This document shows positions 52,141 through 63,063 of a DNA stretch of 64,000 nt, piece after piece. The notes beneath the pieces are model-generated. The model was not told the DNA's origin and searched no databases. It was given only the letters and a program-made list of their open reading frames with translations. How positions within the stretch are numbered: position 1 is the first letter of the stretch; every line of letters begins with the position of its first letter. Where the stretch lies: positions 496,001 to 560,000 of the forward strand of contig MU008157.1 in the NCBI GenBank assembly GCA_010909165.1, read 5' to 3'. This DNA is from Anthoceros angustus (lineage: Eukaryota; Streptophyta; Anthocerotopsida; Anthocerotales; Anthocerotaceae). The position numbers and the translations under genes were made by a program.

Positions 52141-53580
52141 AAACAAGACAAGCTTGGGCACATGCTCGCTTTCCACCTAGTTGTCACCTCCTACACACAA
52201 TTGCAAGCTTTCTTCACTCGCCACACAAAATCCACCAAGAGAGCAACTTCAGCCCTTTTCCACTTACTTCCTCTTCACTCCTCCCACCTAGCTCAAACTT
52301 GATGTCCTCAGATACACTCCTTATGCGCCCAAATCCCTCACTTGCAAGGTCCTAGGCACAAAATTCAGCTGCCTCTCTTCAGCTTGTGCTTCAAATCCTT
52401 CACACACACACAACCCCTTATGCACGCACATCTCCTTCTCCTTGCACACACACGGGCACCTGCTCACCAAGCTCCTTGCATGCACAAGCTCTTCCTCGAT
52501 TCCTCGCAGCTTCCTAGGTGCCACCCCACACACCCCGCTTGCATGGCCAGTGTGAAACTCCTACACCGCTGATTCCTTGCCATGTGGCACCATTTCCACT
52601 GGCCCTCTATTTAGCCTACCTTGATATAGGCCGTTGATTCCTTGCCATGTGGCACCATTTCCACCGTCCTCTATTTAGCACCCTACACTACCTACCTACC
52701 TTACATATTTATGGTCTATTATTCCTAATATACCTATTTATCCATAACCTTGATATACCTTTTAACAACTCCTAGGTGAAACGCCCACTCCGCCCCCACG
52801 AAACCTCCACCCCACATCCTACCCATGTAGGGTCACCCTACATACATGTAGGGTCACCCTACATCCCACCCCACATCCTACCCATGTAGGGCCACCTGGT
52901 CACCCTACATACCACCATCTTGTACCTTCAAAATAATCGCACAAACAAGACAAGCTTGGGCACGCCCATGCTCGTTTCCACCTAGTTGTCACCTCGCCTA
53001 CACACAATTGCAAGCTTTCTTCACTCACACAAAATCCACCAAGAGAGCAACTTCAGCCCTTTTCCACTTACTTCCTCTTCACTCCACGGTCCCACCTAGC
53101 TCAAACTTGATGTCCTCACTATTATGCGCCCAAATCCCTCACTTGCAAGGTCCTAGGCACAAAAACAGCCCGCCTCTTCCTTGTGCTTCAAATCCTTCAC
53201 ACACACACAACTCCTTATGCACGCACATCTCCTTCTCCTTGCACACACACGGGCACCTGCTCACCAAGCTCCTTGCATGCACAAGCTCTTCCTCGATTCC
53301 TCGCAGCTTCCTAGGTGCCACTCCCTACACACCGCTTGCATGGCCAGTGTGAAACTCCTACACCGCTGATTCCTTGCCATGTGGCACCATTTCCACTGGC
53401 CCTCTATTTAGCACCCTACCTTGATATAGGCCGCTGATTCCTTGCCATGTGGCACCATTTCCACCGCCCCTCTTAGCGACCGTTAAAAGCACCTACACTA
53501 CCTACCTTACATATTTATGGTCTATTATTCCTAATATACCTATTTATCCTACCTTGATATACCTTTTAACAACTTCCTAG
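50915..53580. repeat. Repeat modules C and D inside the LTR
   Basis: CTTCAAAATAATCGCACAAA to TTGCAAGGTCCTAGGCACAA occurs at 50930, 52124 and 52926. GATTCCTTGCCATGTGGCAC occurs four times between 52570 and 53450. Together these make the region a patchwork of direct repeats. Confidence 0.85.
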
Positions 53581-54000
53581 GTTGAAACGCCCACTCCGCC
53601 CCCACGAAACCTCCACCCTACCCATGTAGGGCCACCTGGTCACCCTACATACATGTAGGGTCACCCTACACTACCTACCCCACATCCTACCCATGTAGGG
53701 CCACCTGGTCACCCTACACTACCTACCATCTTTGTCCCGCCCATACATACATGTAGGGACCCCGAGTCTCCCACCCCACATCCTACCCATGTCCACCTTG
53801 GTCACCCCACATACTACCTGCATCTTTGTCCCGCCACATACATACATGTAGGGACCTCGCCCCTACCTATGTAGGGTGCCTCCACCCCACATTACTTAAC
53901 CTCCGTCCGGACTCCGCCTGCATCTTTGTCCCAGAGGGGACACGCACGCACCGGCCCCTAAGAGGGAGCCCCCTACCCATGTAGGGTCACCCTTCTCCCA
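52800..54000. repeat. Array of palindromic ATGTAGGGT motifs
   Basis: ATGTAGGGTCACCCTACAT and related forms (CCCATGTAGGGCCACCTGGT, ACATACATGTAGGGACC) recur many times. The arms ATGTAGGGT and ACCCTACAT are exact complements around one base. Confidence 0.85.
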
Positions 54001-55042
54001 CTCGTAGGGCTCTCATGTGACTTCAAAATATAATAAGTTGAAACACCTCACACAAAAGCATCTATCTGATCGATCCCCTAGGGGCTTGGCTCTGGAGTTC
54101 TTACACTTCATTATCCAACACACCAAATTGGCTGCACAACACTTAACCTGAATAAACTGGATTTATTCCCCGGTGAACTCCTCACGCCTCAACTCCATCT
54201 CCTATCAACCCTCCTTGCAGCCCACTCCTCGGCCACCACAACGGCCTCCCTTCACTTTGACTTGCAGCCCACCGCAAATTCCGCCGCCATGATGCACACC
54301 GTTGTGATCCCTTCACCATGTTGTAGCCCACCGCAACACGCCTTCCTATGGTTTGGCCACACCTCCATCTTGCAGCCCAAATACAAATTCAGCCGTGAGT
54401 GCTCTACCATGGCCTTTCCTAGTTCAACACACGGCCCTATCATGCCATCCTCACATCGTGACTCCATTGAGAGCACTTCCATGTGCCTCGCACCGCCATG
54501 GCCTCCTCTTGCAACCCTTGTGGCTGCTCACCAACATGAGCTCCTCGCCCCATCCTTGCACCGATTGCCGCCTCCTCGCATGCCGAGCTCCCAACCTAGA
54601 GCCCCGCAGCAGATCCCGTGTTCCACCATTACGGGCACTTGGCCCATCTTCCTGCAGCAACCCTTGCCACACATCTCTACCTAGCAGTCCTCCCATCGCA
54701 AAATCTCAACGTGAGCACCGCCCATGTCTCACTTCTTCCACACATGTGGCAAATTACTTTGCCTTCCCTCAAACTTGGTGGTGGTCCCCAATAATCGTGC
54801 CTTTGCCTGCAAGCCTATCAACATTGGCCAGCAACCTCAAGCTAATTCCTTGGCTTAATTGCCTTCACCCTCTACTCCTCATTCTCCAACAAATTGCCTC
54901 AAGATCTTTTGACCATTCTCTTCCACTTCACTTCAATTCTCTCCAGTTCGTTCCAGCTCTTCTCCAGTTTTGCTCTAGTTTAATCCCTTTTGATCCAAAA
55001 AGTAGGAGTGCCCAAACTTTCATGTTCCACATACTCCCCTCC
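54001..55042 (-). other. Internal region of the LTR element, 3' side
   Basis: No protein domain recognised on either strand. The 3' LTR border probably lies between 54000 and 54200, but I could not place a polypurine tract with confidence. Confidence 0.35.
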
Positions 55043-55471
55043 TCACCTATTTGCGTCCTCGCAAACAACAGATACCTCGGGCTGAAGGTACTTCTTAACC
55101 TTCCACCCGTTCACTCTTGTTGGCAATAACTCCCCATCCTTTGCACGTAATTGCACAGATCTATTCTCATATTCTGCCACCACCTGATACGGTCCCATCC
55201 ATCTCAACCTAAGCTTTCTTCGGAAATCCATGTAACGACTATCATATAGAAGAACCAAATCCTCGGCCATGATAGCCTCTTGCTTCCTTAATTTCCCATC
55301 ATGCCTCTCCTTTTTAAGCTCTTGAATTCGCTGGGTTTCTTCTAAAGCCTCTTCCCTACGTTCCTCATGCTCTATGAAAGACTCTAGTCTAACTTCCTGA
55401 CTCTCCTCTGCAGTTATACGCTCATCCCCCATGATTCTATAGGTAGGTACCTCAAATTCAATGGGCATCAT
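55043..55471 (-). pseudogene. Ty3-type integrase C-terminal region
   Basis: Encodes PIEFEVPTYRIMGDERITAE, a Glu/Arg-rich helix, then EDLVLLYDSRYMDFRRKLRL and RWMGPYQVVAEYENRSVQLR, the end of plant Ty3 integrases that follows the catalytic core. No chromodomain follows. It is joined to the zinc-binding remnant with only about 100 bases between, so the catalytic core is deleted. Confidence 0.8.
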
Positions 55472-55563
55472 TCGTTAAATAATATGGAGTCTTCTTGGTA
55501 GTCACTTTCTCCGCTGTCCTGTAAGCCCACAATGCCTGCATCTAAGATCTTCTTCACCGTGAT

Positions 55564-55770
55564 TTACACTGAATAATGGCCTCCAACCTCTTCTGCATGC
55601 AAAGGTTCTTTAAGAAGAGAAGCTTCCTTCCCTTCCAAACAACGTCGGATCTTCTCATCCAAACCAAGCTTGTATAAGACCCCATCTCTTAGACAATAAG
55701 GCACAGCTCTAGGGAGAAAGGCAGCACGCCCTTCCCTAGACAAACTATCCAGCATGATTCCGTGCTCCAA
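55564..55770 (-). pseudogene. Ty3-type integrase zinc-binding remnant
   Basis: Encodes YCLRDGVLYKLGLDEKIRRC and LLKEPLHAEEVGGHYSV, the LxxGVLY and LHxxxxGGH pieces of the HHCC integrase domain. The CRHC that follows is only about 12 residues after the second His, much closer than in intact elements. A frameshifted copy lies at 57159-57374. Confidence 0.75.
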
Positions 55771-57158
55771 GAAATTTCATACCTCACCATTCAATAACAT
55801 GGACATGGGAGTCCTTCACGTTCTAACCTCCTCTTCCCATGCACTTTTCGCCACTTCCTGCTACCTCGCCCACCGACGGACACAGGGACTGTGGCCGCAG
55901 CCCCATGTACATTATGACCCGTGGACGCGCCTGCTCCTTGCATCGACGGCGCTGCAGGTATCCACGCCTGCAGTGCGTCAACTTGCTCTTCTTGCAGCAG
56001 TGGTCCTGCCATGATAACCTTAGGCTCCTGGCCCGAGCTAGCTCGCGCTCCTACGACAATACTCTCGACATGCCGTACCTCCACAAAAGTGGCTTCCTTG
56101 GCCGCCCATGAATTCGCCAATTCCTTTTCCTGCAAGCTCCCCTTGGATCGCAGTTTCTTCACCGCTTCTTTCCATGCACACCATCCTCGAGCCGTCCCTA
56201 CTCCGAGGCTCCATCATACGCGCTTCCCACACACGCCATGTGTGGGAGTCCCTCCGCGATTTCTCCGTTTTCTCTTCTCCCTTTGCCAACTTGCCGGCCT
56301 CCACTTGCAGCCCTCTTGACTCACCCTTTCTCCTCGCTCGAATCCCCAATTCATTAGGTTGCGCATCTCTCGCACAAAACTCCCTTCACGGATCCTTGGC
56401 TTTCTAACGGCATCAAGACTTGCTCTTCAGCCTCTAGGCCAGCCACGCCTTGCTTGTTTCCATCTAGCTTGTTCACCAGTGGATGTTGGTGCTGTGGCCA
56501 CAACCCCGCCTTCAACTCGGCTCACAAAACTAGCTTCTCCCTGCACGTCGATGCTGCAGGCATCCGTGCCTGCAGGTCGTGGACCTGTGCATCATCGCTG
56601 GTACACCATCTCCCGACCTTCTAGACTCATGTCTAGCCCTAGATCGCGCTCTAGCAGCAATCTCCTTACGTTGCTGCAATTTCCTGGCAGCAATTTCCGC
56701 AATCGACCGTGAATTGGTCGACGCTCCTTCTTGCAATTCCACTGCAAGCATATCTTGAGGTGTGATTTCTCCACAATCCTCCTTCATACACATCACCATA
56801 GAGCCATCCTCGCTCCTGGGCTCTAGCGCACACTTCTTCTCAACACACCATTCTTGTGTGCCACCTCTCCTTCCTCCAAATTGCGATTTCTTCGCTTTCA
56901 TCGCTTTTTCCACCATCGTGGCCTCCACTTGCAGCCCTCCTGACTGCTCACCCTTAAAGAGCACTCCTCATTCCGTTGTAGACATTTTGCCACTTCTTTG
57001 CTTCATCTCGAACTCTTAGATTGACCTCCTGCAGCCAATCCCGCACAAAACCCCTTCCCTACCTCATGCTCTATGAAAGACTCTAGTCTAACTTCCGACT
57101 CTCCGCATTATCGCTCATCCCCATGATTCTATAGGTATTACCTCAAATTCAATGGGCA

Positions 57159-57374
57159 TCATTCGTTAAATAATATGGAGTCTTCTTGGTAGTCACTTTC
57201 TCCGCTTCCCGTAAGCCCACAATGCTCGCATCTAAGATCTTCTTCACCGTGATTTACACCGAATAATGGCCTCCAACCTCTTCTCGCATGCAAAGGTTCT
57301 TTAAGAAGAGAAGCTTCCTTCCTTCCAAACAACGTGGATCTTCTCATCCAAACCAAGCTTGTATAAGACCCCAT
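57159..57374 (-). pseudogene. Second, frameshifted integrase zinc-binding remnant
   Basis: The duplicate of the 55564-55770 fragment. FGRKEASLLKEPLHA is retained but the frame changes before GGH; the downstream C-terminal region (57066-57160) is also frameshifted. Confidence 0.75.
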
Positions 57375-58451
57375 CTCTTAGACAATAAGGCACAGCTCTA
57401 GGGAGAAAGACAGCACGCCCTTCCCTAGACAAACTATCCAGCATGATTCCGTGCTCCAAGAAATTTCATACCTCACCATTCAATAACATGGACATGGGAG
57501 TCCTTCACGTTCTAACCTCCTCTTCCCATGCACTTTTCGCCACTTCCCCGCCAGCCCAACGACGGACAGGGACTGGGCCGCAGCCCCATGTACATTATGA
57601 CCCGTGGACGTGCCTCCTCGCGATCGGCCAGTATCCACGCCCGCCAACTTGCTCTTCTTGCGGTCCCGCCATGATAACCTTAGGCTCCTGGCCCGAGCTA
57701 GCTCGGCCTCCACGACAATACTCTCGACATGCCGTACCTCCACAAAAGTGGCTTCCTTGGCCGCCCATGAATTCGCCAATTCCTTTTCTGCAGCTTTTCG
57801 CAAGCTCTTGGATCGCAGCTTCACCGCTCCTTTCCATGCACACCATCCTCGAGCCCTACTCCGAGGCTCCATCATACGCGCTTCCCACACACGCCATGTG
57901 TGGGAGTCCCTCCGCGATTTCTCCGCTTTCTCTCCCTTTGCCAACCGTGGCCTCCACTTGCAGCCCTCTTGTTGCTCACCCTTTCTCCTCGCTCGAATCC
58001 CCAATTCATTAGGTTGCGTGATCTCGCACAAAACTCCCTTCACGGATCCTTGGCTTTCTAACGGCATCAAGACTTGCTCTTGACCTCTAGGCCAGCCACG
58101 CCTTGTTTGTTTCCATCTAGCTTGTTCACCATGGATGTTGGTGTGGCCACAACCCCGCCTTCAACTCGGCTCACAAAACTAGCTTCTCCCGCACGTTGAT
58201 GCTGCAGTATCCGCGTCGCAGTCGTCGTGGACTGCATCATCGCTGGTACACCATCTCCCGACCTTCTAGACTCATGTCTAGCCCTAGATCGCGCCTAGCA
58301 GCAATCTCCTTATGTTGCTGCAATTCCACAATCGACCGTGAATTGGTCGACGCTCCTTCTTGCAATTCCTCTGCAAGCATATCTTGAGGTGTGATTTCTC
58401 CACAATCCTCCTTCATACACATCACCATAGAGCCATCCTCACTTCTGGGCT

Positions 58452-60780
58452 CTAGCGCACACACCTTCTCAACACACCATTCTTGTGTGCCACCTCTCCT
58501 TCCTCCAAATTGCGATTTCTTCGCAATCTCTTCATCGCTCTTTTCCACCATCGTGGCCTCCACTTGCAGCCCTCCTGACTGCTCACCCTTAAAGAGCACT
58601 CCTCATTCTCGTTGTAGACATTTTGCCACTTCTTTGCTTCATCTCGAACTCTTAGATTGACCTCCTGCAGCCAATCCTGCACAAAACCCCTTCCACAGAC
58701 ACTTGGCCCTTCTGCTTGCAACACCTCTTGCTGCACAACCTCAATCACACCTGTACTTTGCCCACGTTCCTCTCCTTCCAACCGTGCTACTGCTACCAAC
58801 TCCTCATCAGGAAATTGGTCATCAGCAACCACAATCCGCTCACCAGCTTTCAGTCGAAAAATAAAACCTGCATTAAACTCTTCCTACACTTCTACACTTA
58901 GAAATCTTTGCTACCTTACCAGATTCCAGCTCTAAGTTTTCTATGGCACATGGATCTACATGCATTCCCTTGAACTCCTTCCTACACTGTTTCCCGAACC
59001 TTTATCAAGAAAGGTCATATCATGGGCCTTGCTTTTGCGGTATATTACATCCTTCCTGGGCAGTGGTGGTACTCTTTTCCTCTATAATCATACAAAGACT
59101 CCTCCTCTTCCTTCGCAGAGTTCTCAACCGACCAACGTGATCTCGCTTTCTCCCCAACTCTCATCACATGGCCGGGGGTGACTAATTCCCACCACCTCTG
59201 CTTTCCTCCTATCATGGTCAAGGGCGTCCACAAAACTGGGCACACCTCCCAACGAATTCCCCGCACACTGGCAAGAACAAATGTTGCCTGCAAGCGGATG
59301 TACTATACATGCACTTGGGCACACAAGCGCCTCGGCCTCCTAACAAGCAAGGTTGAAAGGGCAGCAAGTGGGCAATAATTCGATCAAGACCTCAAATATC
59401 ACCGTTAGATTTCATACCCCAACTTCTCCACCGCCAAATCTCACCCTCTTGCCTTCCTCCTCTAACGACGACAAAATCGAGCTAGAAGAGCTCGACAATC
59501 CACGCCAAAAGTCCTCCTCTTGCGTGAACCAAGATGTACCTTGAAATTAATCACTGCTCGGATTCTTGACCTCACCCTTGATCAAGAACTCGCAACAACC
59601 TCCTTCCTCTCTGTCCGTGAGCACAACCTCCTCGCTCTTAAACAATCGCTTCTTCCTCAACGGAACCCTTGAAAATGTTAGCACATGTAGCTTCCTCCGC
59701 AAGAGTTCTCTCTCCGCTTCTTCCTTTGCACATCAGCAACAACTAATCTTTCACGCATGATTTCTCCATTCAGTTCACAAATCCCTTGCAGACAAAGACG
59801 GGGTGATCTCCTCTCAACTCCTACACGAAAATTACTTCCTCCCTCCCGACTAGACTGCAAGCACGCCACACCCCTCAACACACAACTATCCAAAACAGCA
59901 AATCCTCCTACTCCTGCTCCACTCATGTTGCTTGGTCCAGATGAGCTAGGCGAACTCACACTCTTCCTCTCCTGCAGTAAATTCTCCAACCAAAGTTCTC
60001 TGCAGAAGGGTGTCCCGCATAAAAGATTGGGGACGGTTGTGGGATGGTGTCTCCCTAGGTGTGCGTCCCAAGACGTGAGCTGAGCAAAGGATTCTATCAA
60101 GGCGCCGCAAGATCTTCGCACCACGCTCAAAATTCCCACCGCCACCCCACCTCTTCACTTCTCTCTGCTTCGCTTGGAGTTGAGCTAGATCCACCACTCA
60201 AGGTCCAGCGTTGAGAAGGCCTGTGCTGGTAGCTGAACTTGAATCGTGCTCCAAACGGTGCTTCCTCCTCGCTTTCCTCTTCACACACCAACTCCTCTTC
60301 AACCACCTCCTTTGTTTCGCTGTCGGTGATTTCCACGTCCCCTTCTCCAAAAGCGATTTCCTCCTGATCACTTGGCTCCCCCTTGTAGGTAAGGGCAAAA
60401 ACGGCCTCCTCCTCGAGCGCCCTTGTCTCCTCCTCCTCCTAAAGACGCCGTGCAAGCACCGCAGCGTTTTCCTCCCTCAATTGATTTCTTCTTGCAACTC
60501 TCAGATCTCTTGCAAGAATCGGTGGGGTGACCTCCATGCCTCCCCCTCCTCGCTAGACATCCGCAAGCATCCTCATAGCCTCCAAAACACGGTTGTTAAA
60601 GAAAAATCAGCCAACCGCCATGTGCCATTCTTGCTGCGAACACACAATCACACCATCTGTGGAGGCGTGGAGCTCCTCCTTCACAACGCAGGTTCCAGGA
60701 CGTGTAGGCTTCTTCCTAGACCCCACTTCACCTCCTTACAAGATCTTCTCACTACACGCAAGCTAGCAACCTAAAATCTC
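58452..60780 (-). other. Internal region of the LTR element, 5' side (gag position)
   Basis: Several acidic or basic minus-strand open frames of 70-155 residues (58452-58832, 59678-60145, 60127-60336). They sit where gag should lie, just after the primer-binding site, but I see no zinc knuckle or capsid motif. Probably decayed gag. Confidence 0.35.
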
Positions 60781-60805
60781 AAAATTTCAACTGCTCAAAG
60801 AACAA

Positions 60806-60820
60806 GTCCCAACGGCGCCA
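60806..60820 (-). other. Retrotransposon primer-binding site
   Basis: The minus strand reads TGGCGCCGTTGGGAC three bases after the LTR end (CCTCCCACA-TTT). TGGCGCCGTTG is the primer-binding site type of plant Ty3 elements, complementary to a tRNA 3' end such as that of tRNA-Asp. Confidence 0.85.
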
Positions 60821-60823
60821 AAA

Positions 60824-61981
60824 TGTGGGAGGCACATCCCGGGCTTCCGAGATTCACCTCTAGTGGCCACACTTATCCCAATCGCTATACAATAGGTTTT
60901 GTCCCATGAGACTCTTGTTTGTCGTCACCAGATCCAAGGCACAAACCACACTCTTCACACCCCCAAGCTCCCTCACACAACCGAGCAACTCAACTCACTC
61001 CATGACAAAGAACCAAGCCTCACCGTGTTGCTCGTCATCACCACGGACCTGTGACACCCCTACCAGGTCCACACACGGCAGAGGTCAACAGGCACACGTA
61101 GGGACCCCCTACGCTGTAACGCGACTTCACCACCCCGTGATCTTCCACTATTCCTTTCCCATTGCCTTCCCACAATTGGCACATCCTCAACCACCAACTC
61201 CGACAGCGGCCTCCCGTGACCGCCTGGCTGACCGCCTGTGACCTACAACCAACAACCAACAACAAACAATTGTAGGGCCTACCCTCCTACCACTTGTAGG
61301 AGAGTTGTAGATCCAGTAATCGTGGGCCAAGACACCCTCATTCCACGTGGGGAGGAGACATCCTATCCCAACGCACGCAGGGCGATCCTACCACCGGTAG
61401 GGTCGCACCGGGCGGGCAGATAGGTTACCTCGCCCTAGTTCAAGGCCTCCAACTTGTGCCCGCGCCCAACTACAACTTGGTGCGCCCACAAAACTCCACA
61501 CTAGCGGCCACGATACCTCCGCAGACCGCCTCCGCTGGGATCTCCGCCTCGGACCTACAACGACATCCCATGCAGAGGTCCCACCTACGGCAAGAGGTCC
61601 ATCGCCACGCACATAGGGACCCCTCAGCGCGACTTCTCCACCCCGTGATTTTGAGACCTTAGCCTAGCTTCCGCCTCGGTTTGGTGCATTTGGGACCCCT
61701 CCCTTAGGCTCGACTTGGGCCTTCTTCTTACTTCTAATCTCTACCTACTCCTCTACTCAACATTCAGCTCCACATTCTCCTCAACACTCACCTCAACTCA
61801 ACTCCTCATCCTCCTAATCTAACCTTACTTCAAGCTCACTGCCCTAGCTCGCCTTACACAGGCCTGGGTCCGCCTACAAGCCAACAAGTTCTTCCTTGGC
61901 GTTGCTATGAGTTTGCACGACAATGAGAAACCTGTGAGTCTTTCCCTGTAGTCTACCCTCAAGCCGAGAGTTCCTTGGGCA
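60824..61981 (-). mobile_element. LTR (5' LTR of the element), truncated
   Basis: Begins TGTGGGAGGCACATCCC on the plus strand and matches 48495-50060 with many small gaps (module A only once). It ends abruptly in GAGAGTTCCTTGGGC, where the other copy continues ATCGCCACACACCC. Confidence 0.85.
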
Positions 61982-61983
61982 AA

Positions 61984-63063
61984 ACCGGATAGACAAGGAA
62001 GTCCAAAACCGGATAGACAAGGAAGCCATATGGCAGGAATTAGGTGAACTGATGTACGTGAAGGGTTCCAGCACATCAATTCGAGATACAATTCGGGAGG
62101 GTGAGAAACGGCAACCCGTGTTCGTGGGCTATTTCAGAACAACCTGGGGTGCACAACTAGGTTAGTCTATATCTCCAGCCTCATATTCTCCCTTTTCAAG
62201 CTTGTGCACATACACATCTTCACAAGGCCTGTTTTGATTGCAGGCATATTCATAAAAAATGCCCGCATGCAGGGCAAAGACTGTGCCTCTACTATGGAGG
62301 CATGACATCGGTTTTTAAAGCAGAAACTTAGTCTTATGAGGGCATCTCTTGTCTGCATTTAGTAGACTCAAGTGCATCAGTTCGAATTGCCTCCCATTAT
62401 TGGTATGTGAACCATTGCAAAGAAGGAGGGTATGTGGTTAACACAGCCAAGGAGAAACTGGTGCACACTGCAATAGATGGGGCAACTCTGATTGAGGGTG
62501 ATAATGTTACTTTGCCTTCCCCACCTTGTACCACAGCTTTATGCAGAAGTTCAACAGATGCCCATGTGACATATACAATTGAGAATACAGATTCCATGTG
62601 GGCTACATGTGAGTGTGCTCAAGGGAGGAAAGGCTTTATTTGTAAACACATCGTAAAAGTGCAGGATATGCTTGGAGTGCTCTCATACACACTCCGGATG
62701 AAACGTTAGTATACAGCAAAGAATGGTCTGGTAATTCAGGAGCCTGTAACGACTCTTGCTTTATGTGATAATAGAGAACAGGTGATGGAAAGCGTTTCGT
62801 GCAACCTACAACCCGCTGTGGAGGGTACTTTATGTAACGAAGGTGGAACAGAAGATCAGATTCGCTTCCTGGAACAAGATTGCAATGCTATTGTGAATTT
62901 GATGCACAAGAATAAGGAAGTCGTGGAGGATGCAGCACTTTTGGTGAAACGTACACTCATGGATGTCCAACGTTTGATTGCATATGAGCAGGAAATGCCT
63001 GCAGCACGGCAACCTCTTCAAGCATTCACCACCAACGAAGGAGACAAACATCGTCAGGACTAA
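61984..63063 (+). pseudogene. SWIM zinc-finger protein gene, 5'-truncated
   Basis: SWIM fingers (CxCx(n)CxH) occur in plant regulatory proteins and MULE-type transposases. Exon 61984-62160 encodes NRIDKEAIWQELGELMYVKG and FVGYFRTTWGAQL. A 202-bp GT-AG intron follows, and exon 62363 onward encodes HYWYVNHCKEGGYVVNTAKE and the finger TCECAQGRKGFICKHIVKV, with CxC and CxH intact. A TAG at 62707 follows LRMKR; the same frame then stays open to 63063 with acidic, helical sequence (IRFLEQDCNAIVNLMHKNKE). So either the protein ends at 62709 or a premature stop broke a longer one. The 5' part is missing at the LTR junction. A 24-bp direct repeat (AAAACCGGATAGACAAGGAAG) lies at the junction. Confidence 0.7.

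Larger units (their letters stand above)
55370..58730. repeat. Tandem duplication of a 1.69-kb internal unit
   Basis: Bases 55370-57060 recur at 57063-58730, from TCATGCTCTATGAAAGACTC to the CAGCCAATCC(C/T)GCACAAAACC end. The junction has CTTCCCTAC at both boundaries. The second copy is shorter by many small deletions. Confidence 0.9.
48495..61981 (-). mobile_element. Large, rearranged Ty3-type LTR element
   Basis: The element reads on the minus strand. Both ends (48495 and 60824) begin with TGTGGGAGG on the plus strand followed by the same GGCTTCCGAGATTCACC, GTGGCCACACTTATCCCA and AATAGGTTTTGTCCCATGAG. A primer-binding site adjoins the 60824 copy. Internal integrase fragments lie at 55.0-55.8 kb and again at 57.1-57.4 kb. 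No protease, reverse transcriptase or RNase H could be found, so it is non-autonomous. The low-coordinate terminal region is swollen to more than 5 kb by internal duplications and the high-coordinate LTR is cut at 61981 against a SWIM gene fragment. Confidence 0.8.

Noticed and set aside
49500-54700. Many Pro/Ser/His-rich plus-strand open frames
   Set aside because: They lie in the reverse strand of an LTR element, repeat with its modules and lack conserved domains.
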